Source: Aquabacterium sp. (GTDB lineage Bacteria > Pseudomonadota > Gammaproteobacteria > Burkholderiales > Burkholderiaceae_C). From it: a DNA stretch of 64,000 bases. Every line of letters begins with the position of its first letter. Position 1 is the first letter of the stretch. Positions 17,888 to 26,711 of this stretch are shown piece after piece. The translations under genes were made by a program, and so were the position numbers. The notes beneath the pieces are model-generated. The model had not been told where the DNA came from. It ran no database searches and saw only the letters and a program-made list of their open reading frames with translations. The DNA lies in contig NZ_JACRAH010000008.1 in assembly GCF_016234775.1 (NCBI RefSeq), forward strand, positions 55,352 through 119,351, in the 5' to 3' direction.

Positions 17888-18793
17888 TTACACGCCCAGC
17901 GCGGCGCGGTCCAGCGTGTAGTTCTGCGGGCCGGCTGCGGCGATCTTGATGGCGCCGATCTGGTTGGCCAGGGTTACCGACTTGACCAGATCCCAGCCGT
18001 TGACCAGGCCATACAACAGGCCGCCACGGAAGGCATCGCCACAACCGGTCGGGTCCACCACGGCGGCGGCCTTGACGCCGGGCACGTGGGTCTTTTCGCC
18101 CTGCACGTAGACGTTGCAGCCATCGGCGCCCAGGGTCTCGATCAGGCCCTTGAGGTGCGACTTGGACAGGTCGGCCAGGCTGGTGCCGGTGCGGTCGGCC
18201 AGCATCTTGGCTTCGTAGTCGTTCACGGCCACCCAGGTGGCTTGCGAGATGAAGCGCTTGAGGTTTTCGCCGTCGAACATGGGCAGGCCTTGACCCGGAT
18301 CGAAGATGAAGGGGATGTTGGCAGCCTTGAGTTGCTCGGCGTGCTGGATCATGGCGTCACGACCATCGGGTGCCACGATGGCCAGCTTGATGCCGGCATC
18401 CGCCTCGATGCGCTGGATGTGGGCCTGGCCCATGGCGCCGGGGTGGAAGGCGGTGATCTGGTTGTTGTCCTGGTCGGTGATGATGATGGCCTGGGCGGTG
18501 TAGTCGTTGTCCACGGTGTGGACAAACTTCAGGCTCACGCCCATTTGATCCAGGTGGTTGCGGTACAGGGCGCCATCCTTGCCCAGGGCGGCCATGATCA
18601 AGGGTTCGCCGCCCAGTTGCTTGAGGCTGTAGGCGATATTGCCCGCGCAGCCGCCGAATTCCTTGCGCAAGGTGGGCACCAGGAAGGATACGTTGAGGAT
18701 GTGCACCTGCTCGGGCAGGATCTGCTGGGCAAATCGGCCGGGGAAGGTCGTGATGGTGTCAAAGGCCAGAGAGCCGCAGATCAGAACAGACAT
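17888..18793 (-). CDS. PfkB-family carbohydrate (or nucleoside) kinase
   Basis: 301 residues from the ATG at 18793, preceded by GAGGATCACC. It is a ribokinase-type fold: LICGSLAFDTI at the start, EFGGCAGNIAYSLKQLGG in the substrate region, and the PfkB signature DPTGCGDAFRGGLLYG near the C-terminus holding the catalytic Asp. It phosphorylates a sugar or nucleoside with ATP; adenosine kinase-like activity is a common annotation for close relatives, but the substrate cannot be fixed here. It is the last gene of an apparent strand run with the zinc-ribbon protein and prmA. Confidence 0.85.
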   Translation of the reverse strand: MSVLICGSLAFDTITTFPGRFAQQILPEQVHILNVSFLVPTLRKEFGGCAGNIAYSLKQLGGEPLIMAALGKDGALYRNHLDQMGVSLKFVHTVDNDYTAQAIIITDQDNNQITAFHPGAMGQAHIQRIEADAGIKLAIVAPDGRDAMIQHAEQLKAANIPFIFDPGQGLPMFDGENLKRFISQATWVAVNDYEAKMLADRTGTSLADLSKSHLKGLIETLGADGCNVYVQGEKTHVPGVKAAAVVDPTGCGDAFRGGLLYGLVNGWDLVKSVTLANQIGAIKIAAAGPQNYTLDRAALGV

Positions 18794-18818
18794 GGTGATC
18801 CTCGGAAAGTGATCGCAA

Positions 18819-20558
18819 TCAGGGGTAAAACAGTTCAGCCGTGTAGCCGGCTGGGTGAAGGTCAGTGGCCTTGATGCGCCATTGCAGCGTGGTGCTGCGT
18901 TGGCTCGGGGCCGCTGTGGGGACGCTGGCAGCCATGCTGGCCGCTTTGGCTGCATCCGCTGCGTGGGCCTTGGGGTCAGCCGTGTCCAGCCATTGCGCGT
19001 CGTTGGGGGAGAACACGCGGCGCGCGATCACGGCACCGTTGTCGTCGGTCAGGGTGAGGTCCACATGCGGCCAGGCCAGGTCGATGCCGGCCTGGTTGCG
19101 CACGACCACCGTCAGGCGGTAGCTGTCGGGGCCTTCGGAGCTGGTGCGCATGAGTTCCAGGTTGTCGACTTGCAGGGCTTCCAGGCGCAATGGCGGCGTG
19201 AGCTTGCAGTCAGCCAGTTCGCACCACTGGGCGAGCAAGGGGCGGCTGGCGGGGTGCCAGGCGGCGATCAGGTCGCGGAACTGGTGCATGAGTTGCAGGC
19301 TCAGGGCCACGACCAGCGTGAGCGCCGTGAGCGACAGCGTTGCGCGCATGGCCGGGTGGCGCCAGAAGGCCTTGCGTTGCGCACGCTTGAGGAACTCGGG
19401 TGTCTGGTCGGCCTTGCCTCGGCCTCGTGTGCCGGGTTGGCCGGGCCGCTCGCTGGGGGGCAGCATGGCCTGCTCAGGCTCGAAATCCGAGGCGAAGCGC
19501 GAGGGCAGGGTGGGGATGTCGTCTTGCGATGCGTTCGCCGCCGAGGCAGCCAGCGGGGCGGGCTGAGCCAATTCCGTGACACGCAGGGCGGCGGTGGACA
19601 CAGGCTGCGGCACATGGGGCAGGCGTGCAGCAGGAGCCGGGGGCGGTGCAGGCGTAGCTGCATCGGCATCCAGCGCCGACGGCCCGAAATCAGAAGCCCA
19701 GTCTTCCTCGGCGTCGATCATGGCGTCGCTGGGGAACTGCGCGTCGGCAAACTCGGGGCCGGAGCCGCGGCGGCGCGGGGCCCGTCGCTCACGCTCGGTG
19801 GGCATCAGGTAGCGCGAGTCAAGGGCGTCGGCCTCGTCGGTGCTGGGTACGTCGTCGGGCGGTTCGTCCATCCAAGGCTGGTGGGCGGGCGCGGGGTGCG
19901 CGACGTAAGCCGGCTCGGGCACTGCAGACTGCGGTGCCGGCATCGGGATGCGCCCACCCGAGGTGGCGGCCAGCACGACTTCCAGCGGGGTGTTGTCGTC
20001 CACGGCGATGGCCGTGTCGAGCTCGAAGTCGGTGGTCCCTTCAATGGGCGTAGGGTCCAGCGCGAGGTCGTCTTCGTCCAGTGTGTGCCTGGGCGGTTGA
20101 GCCTGCAGGGGCGCTTCGCCGGGCAGCGCGGATGGTGCGAAGTCAGCTGGCTGTGTTCGGGCCCAGGCGCCAGGGGGCTGGGAGTCGATGCCCAGGTTCA
20201 GTTCTTCCTGAGACAGCAGGCCCTGCGCAGCCAGTTCGCTGGACGCACCCGTGTCCCCTCTGTCCGTGTAGGACGCAGGCTCGGGCGGGGCCCAGTCGAC
20301 CTGGGGTTCGGGGGGGGGCGCGGAAGGAGTCGGCGCGTGGGCAGATTCCGAAGGGGGTGCCTGAGGGGCCACAGCAGGCCCTGCTGCATGGGCCGGACGA
20401 GGGGGGGGAGGTTCTTTTTCGAGGTCAAACAGCGCCGGCAGGGCGTTGAAAACCTCGTTGCAACGGCCGCAACGCACCCAGCCTTCCGAGACCTTCAATT
20501 GGTCTTGGACGACCTTGAAGATCGTGCCGCAGTGGGTGCATCGGGTGGCCAGGCTCAT
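18819..20558 (-). CDS. Zinc-ribbon and DUF3426 membrane protein
   Basis: 579 residues. The N-terminus is an MJ0042-type zinc ribbon with two CxxC knuckles (CTHCGTIF and CGRCNEVF, residues 8-36). A long Pro/Ala-rich disordered region follows, then a transmembrane helix at about residues 405-425 and a C-terminal DUF3426 domain that includes VRNQAGIDLAWPHVDLTLTDDNG. The protein is conserved in betaproteobacteria next to prmA and accBC; function unknown. Two homopolymer runs (nine C's on the coding strand near 20307-20315, eight near 20401) fall in the proline-rich part and could be slippage-prone. Confidence 0.85.
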   Translation of the reverse strand: MSLATRCTHCGTIFKVVQDQLKVSEGWVRCGRCNEVFNALPALFDLEKEPPPPRPAHAAGPAVAPQAPPSESAHAPTPSAPPPEPQVDWAPPEPASYTDRGDTGASSELAAQGLLSQEELNLGIDSQPPGAWARTQPADFAPSALPGEAPLQAQPPRHTLDEDDLALDPTPIEGTTDFELDTAIAVDDNTPLEVVLAATSGGRIPMPAPQSAVPEPAYVAHPAPAHQPWMDEPPDDVPSTDEADALDSRYLMPTERERRAPRRRGSGPEFADAQFPSDAMIDAEEDWASDFGPSALDADAATPAPPPAPAARLPHVPQPVSTAALRVTELAQPAPLAASAANASQDDIPTLPSRFASDFEPEQAMLPPSERPGQPGTRGRGKADQTPEFLKRAQRKAFWRHPAMRATLSLTALTLVVALSLQLMHQFRDLIAAWHPASRPLLAQWCELADCKLTPPLRLEALQVDNLELMRTSSEGPDSYRLTVVVRNQAGIDLAWPHVDLTLTDDNGAVIARRVFSPNDAQWLDTADPKAHAADAAKAASMAASVPTAAPSQRSTTLQWRIKATDLHPAGYTAELFYP

Positions 20559-20591
20559 AGGGCCCTATTTATGCCATTGATTTGTCACGAA

Positions 20592-21530
20592 TCAGGCCGC
20601 TTTCTGCGCCGTCATCAGAATCCAGCCCTCTTCTTCGTTGGCGACCTGCAACTGAAGGCCCACTTCGGCATAGGCATCCTTCAATTCCTGCTCCTGGCGC
20701 GCCAGGATGCCGGCAAGCACCAGATGGCCGCCCGGCGCCACATGGCCAGCCAGCAGCGGGGCCAGCATCTTCAGGGGTGTGGCCAGGATGTTGGCCAGCA
20801 CGACGGGGTAGGTGGCTTTGGCCTCGCCCACCAGATCCGGCAGGCCGGCGTTGATGGGCAGCTTGCCGTCGGCGGATTTCAGGTGCGCCAGATTGGCTTC
20901 GGCATTGGCGTTGGTGGATTCGACCGCAGCCGGGTCGATGTCGACCGCGTCTACCACGCCAGAGCCATGCAGCGCGGCGCCAATGGCCAGGATGCCCGAG
21001 CCGCAACCGTAGTCCAGCACGCGCTGCGCCGCGTAGGCGGACGCGTTTTGCGCGATCCACTTCAGGCACATGCGGGTGGTTGGGTGCGTGCCGGTACCGA
21101 AGGCCAAGCCGGGGTCCAGGCGCATCACGGTTTTCGCGGCAGCGGGTACCTCATGCCAGGTGGGCACGATGTAGAAGCTGTCGGTGATGGGCACGGGTTG
21201 GAACTGGGATTGCGTCAGGCGCACCCAGTCCTGCTCGTCCACCGGCTGAATGCCTTGCACATGGATGTCGTCGGCCCAGTCCTGCGCGAGGATCAGGGTG
21301 GCGGCTTCCAGGGCTTCGGCTTCGCTGGGGAACAGGCTCTTGATGGTCGAGCGTTGCCAGGCTTCGCGGGCCACCGGCATGCCGGGCTCACCCCACAGGG
21401 CTTCTTCGTGTTCCGTGTCGGCATCCGCGTCTTCCACGGAGACGGACAAGGCGTCGATCTCCATGAGCGCGTCGCTCAGGTTTTCGACTTCGGCCTCTTT
21501 GGCCAGCAGGGTGAGTTCAAACAAGGGCAT
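20592..21530 (-). CDS. prmA: Ribosomal protein L11 methyltransferase
   Basis: 312 residues, close to the usual ~295. PrmA trimethylates ribosomal protein L11 with S-adenosylmethionine. The AdoMet motif VLDYGCGSGILAIGAA, the family-specific DPGLAFGTGTHPTT and the LANILATPL motif are all present. I chose the ATG at 21530 (MPLFELTLLA) since PrmA normally begins at that strand; the frame runs upstream to 21608 without homology-like sequence. It is followed by the DUF3426 gene and preceded by accC, 19 bases away, in one operon. Confidence 0.94.
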   Translation of the reverse strand: MPLFELTLLAKEAEVENLSDALMEIDALSVSVEDADADTEHEEALWGEPGMPVAREAWQRSTIKSLFPSEAEALEAATLILAQDWADDIHVQGIQPVDEQDWVRLTQSQFQPVPITDSFYIVPTWHEVPAAAKTVMRLDPGLAFGTGTHPTTRMCLKWIAQNASAYAAQRVLDYGCGSGILAIGAALHGSGVVDAVDIDPAAVESTNANAEANLAHLKSADGKLPINAGLPDLVGEAKATYPVVLANILATPLKMLAPLLAGHVAPGGHLVLAGILARQEQELKDAYAEVGLQLQVANEEEGWILMTAQKAA

Positions 21531-21549
21531 GTCAGTGGCCTGGTCGGGC

Positions 21550-22899
21550 TCAGCGCTTGCGCGCGGCCATCCAGCTCTCAAGGTAATGGATGTCGGTGCC
21601 GCCTTCAACGAACTTGGCGTCCACCATCAGCTCGCGGTGCAGCGGGATGTTGGTCTGGATGCCTTCGACCACGGTCTCCGACAGGGCGGTGCGCATGCGG
21701 GCCAGGGCCTGCTCGCGGGTGTCGCCGTGCACGATGATCTTGCCGATCATTGAGTCGTAGTTCGGGGGCACGAAGTAGTTCGTGTAGATGTGCGAATCCA
21801 CGCGCACGCCGGGGCCGCCGGGGGCGTGCCAGGTGGTGATGCGGCCGGGCGAGGGGATGAACTTGACCGGGTCTTCCGCATTGATGCGGCACTCGACGGC
21901 ATGCCCACGCAGTTCAACCTGGCGTTGCGTGAAGGGCAGCTTTTCATTGGCCGCCACACGGATCTGCATCTGCACGATGTCGATGCCGCTGGTCATCTCG
22001 GTGACCGGGTGCTCCACCTGCACGCGGGTGTTCAGCACGATGAAGTAGAACTCGCCGATCTCGTACACGAACTCGAAGGTACCCGCACCGCGGTAGCCGA
22101 TCTTCTTGCAGGCGGCGGCGCAGCGCTCGCCCACCTTTTCGATGGCGCGGCGTGGGATGCCCGGTGCCGGCGCTTCTTCGATGATCTTCTGGTGGCGGCG
22201 CTGCATGGAGCAGTCGCGCTCACCCAGCCACACGGCGTTCTTGTGCTGGTCGGCGAGGATCTGGATCTCGATGTGACGAGGGTGCTCCAGGAACTTCTCC
22301 ATGTAGACCTCGGGATTACCGAAAGCAGCGCCTGCTTCCGCCTTCGTGGTCTGCACGGCATGGATCAGGGCCGCTTCGGTGTGCACCACGCGCATGCCAC
22401 GGCCACCGCCGCCGCCTGCGGCCTTGATGATGACCGGGTAGCCCACGGTGCGGGCGATGCGGATGATTTCCTTGGGGTCGTCGGGCAGGGCGCCTTCGGA
22501 GCCTGGCACGCATGGCACGCCGGACTTGATCATGGCTTGCTTGGCCGAGACCTTGTCGCCCATGATGCGGATGGATTCGGGCGTCGGGCCGATGAAGGTG
22601 AAGCCGGATTGCTCCACACGCTCGGCGAAGTCGGCGTTCTCGGACAGGAAGCCGTAGCCGGGGTGGATGGCCTCAGCGTCGGTCACTTCGGCAGCCGAGA
22701 TGATGGCCGGCATGTGCAGGTAGCTTTGCGCGGAAGGGGCCGGGCCGATGCACACGGCTTCGTCGGCCAGCTTGACGTACTTGGCGTCGCGGTCGGCTTC
22801 GGAGTAGACCACCACCGACTGGATGCCCATTTCACGGCACGCTCGTTGAATGCGCAGGGCGATTTCCCCGCGATTCGCGATCAGGATCTTCTTGAACAT
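21550..22899 (-). CDS. accC: Biotin carboxylase subunit of acetyl-CoA carboxylase
   Basis: 449 residues, the normal length. It carboxylates the biotin on AccB with ATP and bicarbonate, the first half-reaction of fatty acid synthesis. Visible features are [14 protein letters not shown] at the start, the ATP-grasp glycine loop [13 protein letters not shown], and the catalytic segment [15 protein letters not shown] with the following RINAEDP. It lies 12 bases after accB, the standard accBC operon, and continues into prmA. Confidence 0.97.
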   Translation of the reverse strand: MFKKILIANRGEIALRIQRACREMGIQSVVVYSEADRDAKYVKLADEAVCIGPAPSAQSYLHMPAIISAAEVTDAEAIHPGYGFLSENADFAERVEQSGFTFIGPTPESIRIMGDKVSAKQAMIKSGVPCVPGSEGALPDDPKEIIRIARTVGYPVIIKAAGGGGGRGMRVVHTEAALIHAVQTTKAEAGAAFGNPEVYMEKFLEHPRHIEIQILADQHKNAVWLGERDCSMQRRHQKIIEEAPAPGIPRRAIEKVGERCAAACKKIGYRGAGTFEFVYEIGEFYFIVLNTRVQVEHPVTEMTSGIDIVQMQIRVAANEKLPFTQRQVELRGHAVECRINAEDPVKFIPSPGRITTWHAPGGPGVRVDSHIYTNYFVPPNYDSMIGKIIVHGDTREQALARMRTALSETVVEGIQTNIPLHRELMVDAKFVEGGTDIHYLESWMAARKR

Positions 22900-22911
22900 G
22901 GCAAGACCCCT

Positions 22912-23364
22912 TTATTCAACGATGAACAAAGGCTGGCCGTATTCAACTGGCTGGCCGTTCTCGACCAGGATCTTGGTGATGGTGCCGTCCTGGTCCGACT
23001 CGATCTCGTTCATGATCTTCATGGCTTCGATGATGCAGACGGGTTGGCCGGCCTTGACCACGTCGCCGACTTCGGCGAAGGCCTTGGCGCCAGGGCTGGA
23101 CGCGCGGTAGAAGGTGCCCACCATGGGCGACTTCACCACATGGCCGGTTTCTTCTGGCGCAGCTTCGACAACAGGCGCTGCGGGTGCGGCGGCAGGGGCA
23201 GCTGCTGCAGGGGCCATTTGTTGAACCATGGGGGCGGCCATGACCATGGGGGCGGCACCGGCCTTGACGATGCGGACTTTGCCGTCAGCTTCCGTGATTT
23301 CGAGTTCGGAAACGTTGGACTCGGACACGAGGTCGATCAGGGTCTTGAGTTTGCGCAGGTCCAT
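22912..23364 (-). CDS. accB: Biotin carboxyl carrier protein of acetyl-CoA carboxylase
   Basis: 150 residues. The N-terminal region ([16 protein letters not shown]) is the AccC-binding part, a Pro/Ala-rich linker spans about residues 38-75, and the biotinyl domain ends the protein with the biotin-attachment lysine in EAMKIMNEI (near residue 116). The start is preceded by GGAGAACCACAAC. It heads the accB-accC-prmA operon. Confidence 0.97.
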   Translation of the reverse strand: MDLRKLKTLIDLVSESNVSELEITEADGKVRIVKAGAAPMVMAAPMVQQMAPAAAAPAAAPAAPVVEAAPEETGHVVKSPMVGTFYRASSPGAKAFAEVGDVVKAGQPVCIIEAMKIMNEIESDQDGTITKILVENGQPVEYGQPLFIVE

Positions 23365-23446
23365 GTTGTGGTTCTCCAGGAATGCGTTGAGAGCGGGTGA
23401 CGCTCAGAAGTTGGGCGGATGGTGACGGGCCGGGATGTTGGCCAGT

Positions 23447-23908
23447 TCAGCCGCGAGAGTTGGCTGCTGGTGGCGCGCCCAGTTTGTCCAGGGCGGCTTC
23501 CAGTGCCAGTCGGTAGCCCGATGCGCCCAGCCCCACGATCACGCCTTCGGCGATGTCGGAGAAATAGCTGTGGTGGCGGAAGGGCTCCCGCTTGTGGATG
23601 TTGGACAGATGCACTTCAATGAAGGGCACGGCCACGCCGGCCAGCGCATCACGCAGGGCCACACTGGTATGGGTGTAGGCCCCGGGGTTGATGACGATGA
23701 ACTGGGTGCCATCGGTGCGTGCGGCATGCACGCGGTCGATCAGCGCCCCTTCATGGTTGCTCTGGAAGGCCGACAGCTTGGCGCCGCGCAGGGCGGCGTA
23801 GTCAACCAAACCGGTGTTGATCTGCTCCAGGGTGGTGGCGCCGTAGACCTGAGGCTCGCGGGTGCCGAGCAGGTTCAGATTGGGGCCATGGAGGACAAGA
23901 ATCTGCAT
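23447..23908 (-). CDS. aroQ: Type II 3-dehydroquinate dehydratase
   Basis: 153 residues, close to the ~150 typical of the dodecameric type II enzyme, which converts 3-dehydroquinate to 3-dehydroshikimate in the shikimate pathway. Motifs are [20 protein letters not shown] with the catalytic Tyr, [16 protein letters not shown], and [18 protein letters not shown] with the catalytic His. The ATG at 23908 is the usual start; an upstream ATG at 23944 would add 12 atypical residues. It precedes accB on the same strand, 82 bases away, an arrangement common in proteobacteria. Confidence 0.95.
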   Translation of the reverse strand: MQILVLHGPNLNLLGTREPQVYGATTLEQINTGLVDYAALRGAKLSAFQSNHEGALIDRVHAARTDGTQFIVINPGAYTHTSVALRDALAGVAVPFIEVHLSNIHKREPFRHHSYFSDIAEGVIVGLGASGYRLALEAALDKLGAPPAANSRG

Positions 23909-24067
23909 GCGTCTTTGGTGAGCCGGCTTGAGAGATGGTGACATCGCTCGTGCAAGCTAAGCCAAGAAAATGAAAGTAGGCGGATTTTAGACGCAAATGG
24001 ATGCAAATCCGCTATTTCATTGAAATCTGTCCGGTTTGCTTGGCCTGGCTCAAGTTCGCGCCTGATG

Positions 24068-24745
24068 TCAGCCGATCTGGCGGGCCCAGGTGGCCAGTTC
24101 CTCAAAGTGCGTGGCGCCCATCTTGCGGTGCCGTACCTTGCCTTGGGCGTCGATCATCACCGAAAACGGCAATCCGCCCGACTCGTTGCCCAGTGCCTGG
24201 GCGAGTTCGGTGCCGCCGAATCCGGCCAGCCCGAGGTCGAATCCTACCGCGACTTTGGCCAGAAATTCTTGCACCGGGGTTGGTCCGTCGATCGCCAGGC
24301 CGATCACCGACCAGCCTTTCGGGGTGAATTCACGGTGGAATCGGTCCAGTTCGGGCATCTCCTTGACGCATGGCGGGCACCACGTCGCCCAGAAGTTGAT
24401 CAGCAAAGGCTTGCCTTTGGCCTTGGCCAGGCTCAAGTGACCGCCCTTGGGCGTGTCGAACTGCTGCTGCCAGAAGGCGGCGGTGAGCTTGTCGGCCTGG
24501 ATCAGCGGGGCGCTGGCGCTGGTTTCTGCCGCGCTGGCGGTCGATGCGCTGGCCTGGGATGGTGTCGCTGAGGCGCTCGCCTGGCCGCCGACTACAGGCT
24601 GGCCTTGGCGCTTGAGGCCAAACCAGACGCCGCCTGCCGTGGCGCTCAGGCCGGCCAGTATCAGGATCGCACGGCGTCCAGCTACGCCCTTTTGATCATG
24701 GGCTTGGGGTGCAGGCATGAGGGCAGGGGTCTTCTTGAAGGGCAT
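24068..24745 (-). CDS. TlpA-like membrane-anchored thioredoxin-fold protein
   Basis: 225 residues (216 if started at the ATG at 24718). A single N-terminal membrane segment (ILILAGLSATAGGVWFGL, about residues 27-44), an Ala/Ser-rich spacer, then a thioredoxin-fold domain with active site WCPPC (Cys at about 123 and 126) and the cis-proline loop GLPFSVMID. Expected periplasmic, tethered to the inner membrane, reducing disulfides for example in cytochrome c maturation. A precise substrate is not evident. It is followed on the same strand by aroQ and preceded by a conserved hypothetical gene. Confidence 0.85.
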   Translation of the reverse strand: MPFKKTPALMPAPQAHDQKGVAGRRAILILAGLSATAGGVWFGLKRQGQPVVGGQASASATPSQASASTASAAETSASAPLIQADKLTAAFWQQQFDTPKGGHLSLAKAKGKPLLINFWATWCPPCVKEMPELDRFHREFTPKGWSVIGLAIDGPTPVQEFLAKVAVGFDLGLAGFGGTELAQALGNESGGLPFSVMIDAQGKVRHRKMGATHFEELATWARQIG

Positions 24746-24807
24746 GAGCTTGGGCGACAGGTGTGCGACAGATGGGCAAGAGGGCCGGTGTGGGGGCTTC
24801 GGTGCGA

Positions 24808-25407
24808 TCAGCTGGCCTCAGCGGCATCCAGCAATTTGCGCAGCGCGGCCAGATCGCCCCGTTCGGTGCGGCCACGTGCATCGGGTTTGAGCGCGCCACG
24901 CAGGTCGTCGGCGTCCAGGATGGTCAGGTGCAGGCCGATGGCTTCGTTGAGCGCACGGCATGGGATGCTCAGGCTCAGGCGGTCCACGGGCTGCCCGCGC
25001 GGGCCGGGCGCGCTGCCCACGTCGTAATCGATGCCCTGGTTGAGCAGGGCGATTTCGGCGGATTTGCTGTCGTCGCAGTAGAGCTGCAGGTGGATGTCAT
25101 TGAGGCGGGTGGCGGTGCCGCGCCAGACGGCGCCGCACAGATGGGGGCGAAACTCGGCCAGGCGCGCCATCCACACCGCCGCCAGTTCACGCAGGGCAAG
25201 CAGCTCTTCAGGCTGGGTCTCGGCGCAGAACAGTGTCAGGTATTCGAAGACGGCGTCTTCCACCTGGGTGTTGTCCGGCAGGTCGCCACGGCCTGTGAGG
25301 CCCAGCTGTTTGGCTGCGCGGCGTTTGGCGGGGCCGTATTCCATACCCTCTTCCACCACGATGCGTGCGGCCGTGGCGGCTATTTCGTGTGAGGCGTGCG
25401 ATGACAT
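24808..25407 (-). CDS. Conserved betaproteobacterial protein of unknown function
   Basis: 199 residues from the ATG at 25407. A conserved N-terminal helix region (EEGMEYGPAKRRAAKQLGL) is followed by a domain with WRGTATRLNDIHLQLYCDDSKSAEIAL and a DDLRGALKPDARGRTERGDLAALRKLL tail. I recall close homologues in other betaproteobacteria that are sometimes labelled UDP-N-acetylmuramate-alanine ligase, but nothing here resembles a Mur ligase (no ATP-binding loop, far too short). The DIHLQLYCDD segment suggests a nucleotidyltransferase-like fold; that is inference. It is divergent from the HPP protein gene. Confidence 0.7.
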   Translation of the reverse strand: MSSHASHEIAATAARIVVEEGMEYGPAKRRAAKQLGLTGRGDLPDNTQVEDAVFEYLTLFCAETQPEELLALRELAAVWMARLAEFRPHLCGAVWRGTATRLNDIHLQLYCDDSKSAEIALLNQGIDYDVGSAPGPRGQPVDRLSLSIPCRALNEAIGLHLTILDADDLRGALKPDARGRTERGDLAALRKLLDAAEAS

Positions 25408-25517
25408 GGTGGTGGGCGAGGTGGCGTGGGCGCCATCGTAGCGGATCAGGCACAAGGCTGCGCCGGACTCGGGTTGTCGCCATGCCAAGGGTGACAGGTT
25501 TGCCCAACAATGGGGCG

Positions 25518-26687
25518 ATGCATTGGAAATTGCCCGAGCGCGTTCGCCATCTACTGTTGGCCGATACGCCATCCATGTCGCGTGCAGAGCGTTTGCGCTC
25601 CGCGTTCGGTGCCTCGCTGGCCATCGCAGTTTGTGCGTGGAGTTTGGTTCTGATTCCGGCATCAGCCTATTGGTTGATGGCCCCCGTCGGGGCCAGCGTA
25701 GTGGTCTTGTTCGCCTTGTCGCAAAGCCCTCTGGCTCAGCCTTGGCCTGTTCTGGGGGCGTATGTCAGTGCCACCGCATCGGCCTTGGTCGGCATGAGTT
25801 TGGTGGCGCATCCCTTTGCTTCGGCAGCGCTGGCGGTGGGCTTGACCGTTTGGCTGATGGCCCGTTTCAACTGCATTCATCCACCCGGCGGCGCCCTGGC
25901 ACTGATGCTCGTGCATGAATATCACGGCGTGCAGGTCAATCTGCCTCATTTGCTGGCACTGATCACCGCCAATGTGCTGTGCCTGCTGGCGGCCGCACTG
26001 ATCATCAACAATGTGGTCTTGCGTCGGCGCTATCCGCATCGTGCTGAAAGCCCTTTGCTCAATCGGCATCAGACCACTGACGAGGTGCCTTTGAATCGAT
26101 CGGGTTTGAACCATGCCGATTTGGCCCATGCTGTGCGCAAGCTGGGTAGCTTTGTCGACGTCAAGAGTAATGACCTGGTTCAGCTGTACAACGAGGCTTC
26201 GGCTCATGCGTTTGATCGGCATATGGGGCAGACCTGCTGCGACATCATGTCCAAGGATGTGGTGACCGTGGCGTTCGCGACGGATCTGGATGAGGCCTGG
26301 AGCCTGCTGCGGCGCCACAAGATCAAGACCCTGCCTGTGGTGGACAAGTTCGGGCGCCTGGTGGGCATACTGTCCGTGGCTGATTACCTGCGGCAACTCG
26401 ATGACGTCACGGCGGCGGGATTGGCTGTGACGTTGCAAGGCTTGTTGAGGCGCACGCCTGGTGACTATTCAAGCAAGGCCGAGGTGGTGGGGCAGATCAT
26501 GACCCCATCGGTGATATGCGTGTCACCCCAGACGCCGTTGTCGGACCTGGTGCAACAGTTGTCCCTCCATGGCCTGCATCACATGCCGGTGGTTGACGGC
26601 GCGCGGCGGGTGGTGGGCATGGTGACCCACTCAGACGTGACGGCCGCGCTATACCGGCGCTTGCTGGCTTATCGCCTGGATGCTTGA
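25518..26687 (+). CDS. HPP-family membrane protein with tandem CBS domains
   Basis: 389 residues from the ATG at 25518 (an ATG at 25482 would add 12). The N-terminal half is an HPP domain: several hydrophobic helices and the family motif FNCIHPPGGALALM. The C-terminal half has two CBS repeats (CCDIMSKDVVTVAFATDLDEA... and IMTPSVICVSPQTPLSDLV...), which bind adenine nucleotides. HPP proteins of cyanobacteria and plants have been linked to nitrite transport; here the CBS pair suggests energy-sensing control of transport. It is convergent with the molybdopterin oxidoreductase, 24 bases away. Confidence 0.87.
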   Translation: MHWKLPERVRHLLLADTPSMSRAERLRSAFGASLAIAVCAWSLVLIPASAYWLMAPVGASVVVLFALSQSPLAQPWPVLGAYVSATASALVGMSLVAHPFASAALAVGLTVWLMARFNCIHPPGGALALMLVHEYHGVQVNLPHLLALITANVLCLLAAALIINNVVLRRRYPHRAESPLLNRHQTTDEVPLNRSGLNHADLAHAVRKLGSFVDVKSNDLVQLYNEASAHAFDRHMGQTCCDIMSKDVVTVAFATDLDEAWSLLRRHKIKTLPVVDKFGRLVGILSVADYLRQLDDVTAAGLAVTLQGLLRRTPGDYSSKAEVVGQIMTPSVICVSPQTPLSDLVQQLSLHGLHHMPVVDGARRVVGMVTHSDVTAALYRRLLAYRLDA

Positions 26688-26711
26688 TGTCAAGCGACCG
26701 TGCAGCCTTCA

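Noticed and set aside
20300..20412. Long C runs as a phase-variation switch in the DUF3426 protein
   Set aside because: The runs lie in a proline-rich, disordered stretch of a conserved single-copy protein where proline codons produce them naturally; nothing else suggests switching.
18855..21737. A 960-codon open frame on the plus strand
   Set aside because: It lies entirely opposite the DUF3426 and prmA genes, whose motifs are clear. Long antisense frames are expected in high-GC DNA where third positions are G or C.
21790..23400. A 536-codon plus-strand frame rich in His, Asp, Gly and Leu
   Set aside because: It mirrors accC and accB on the other strand; the composition is that of a reversed codon pattern and no domain is visible.
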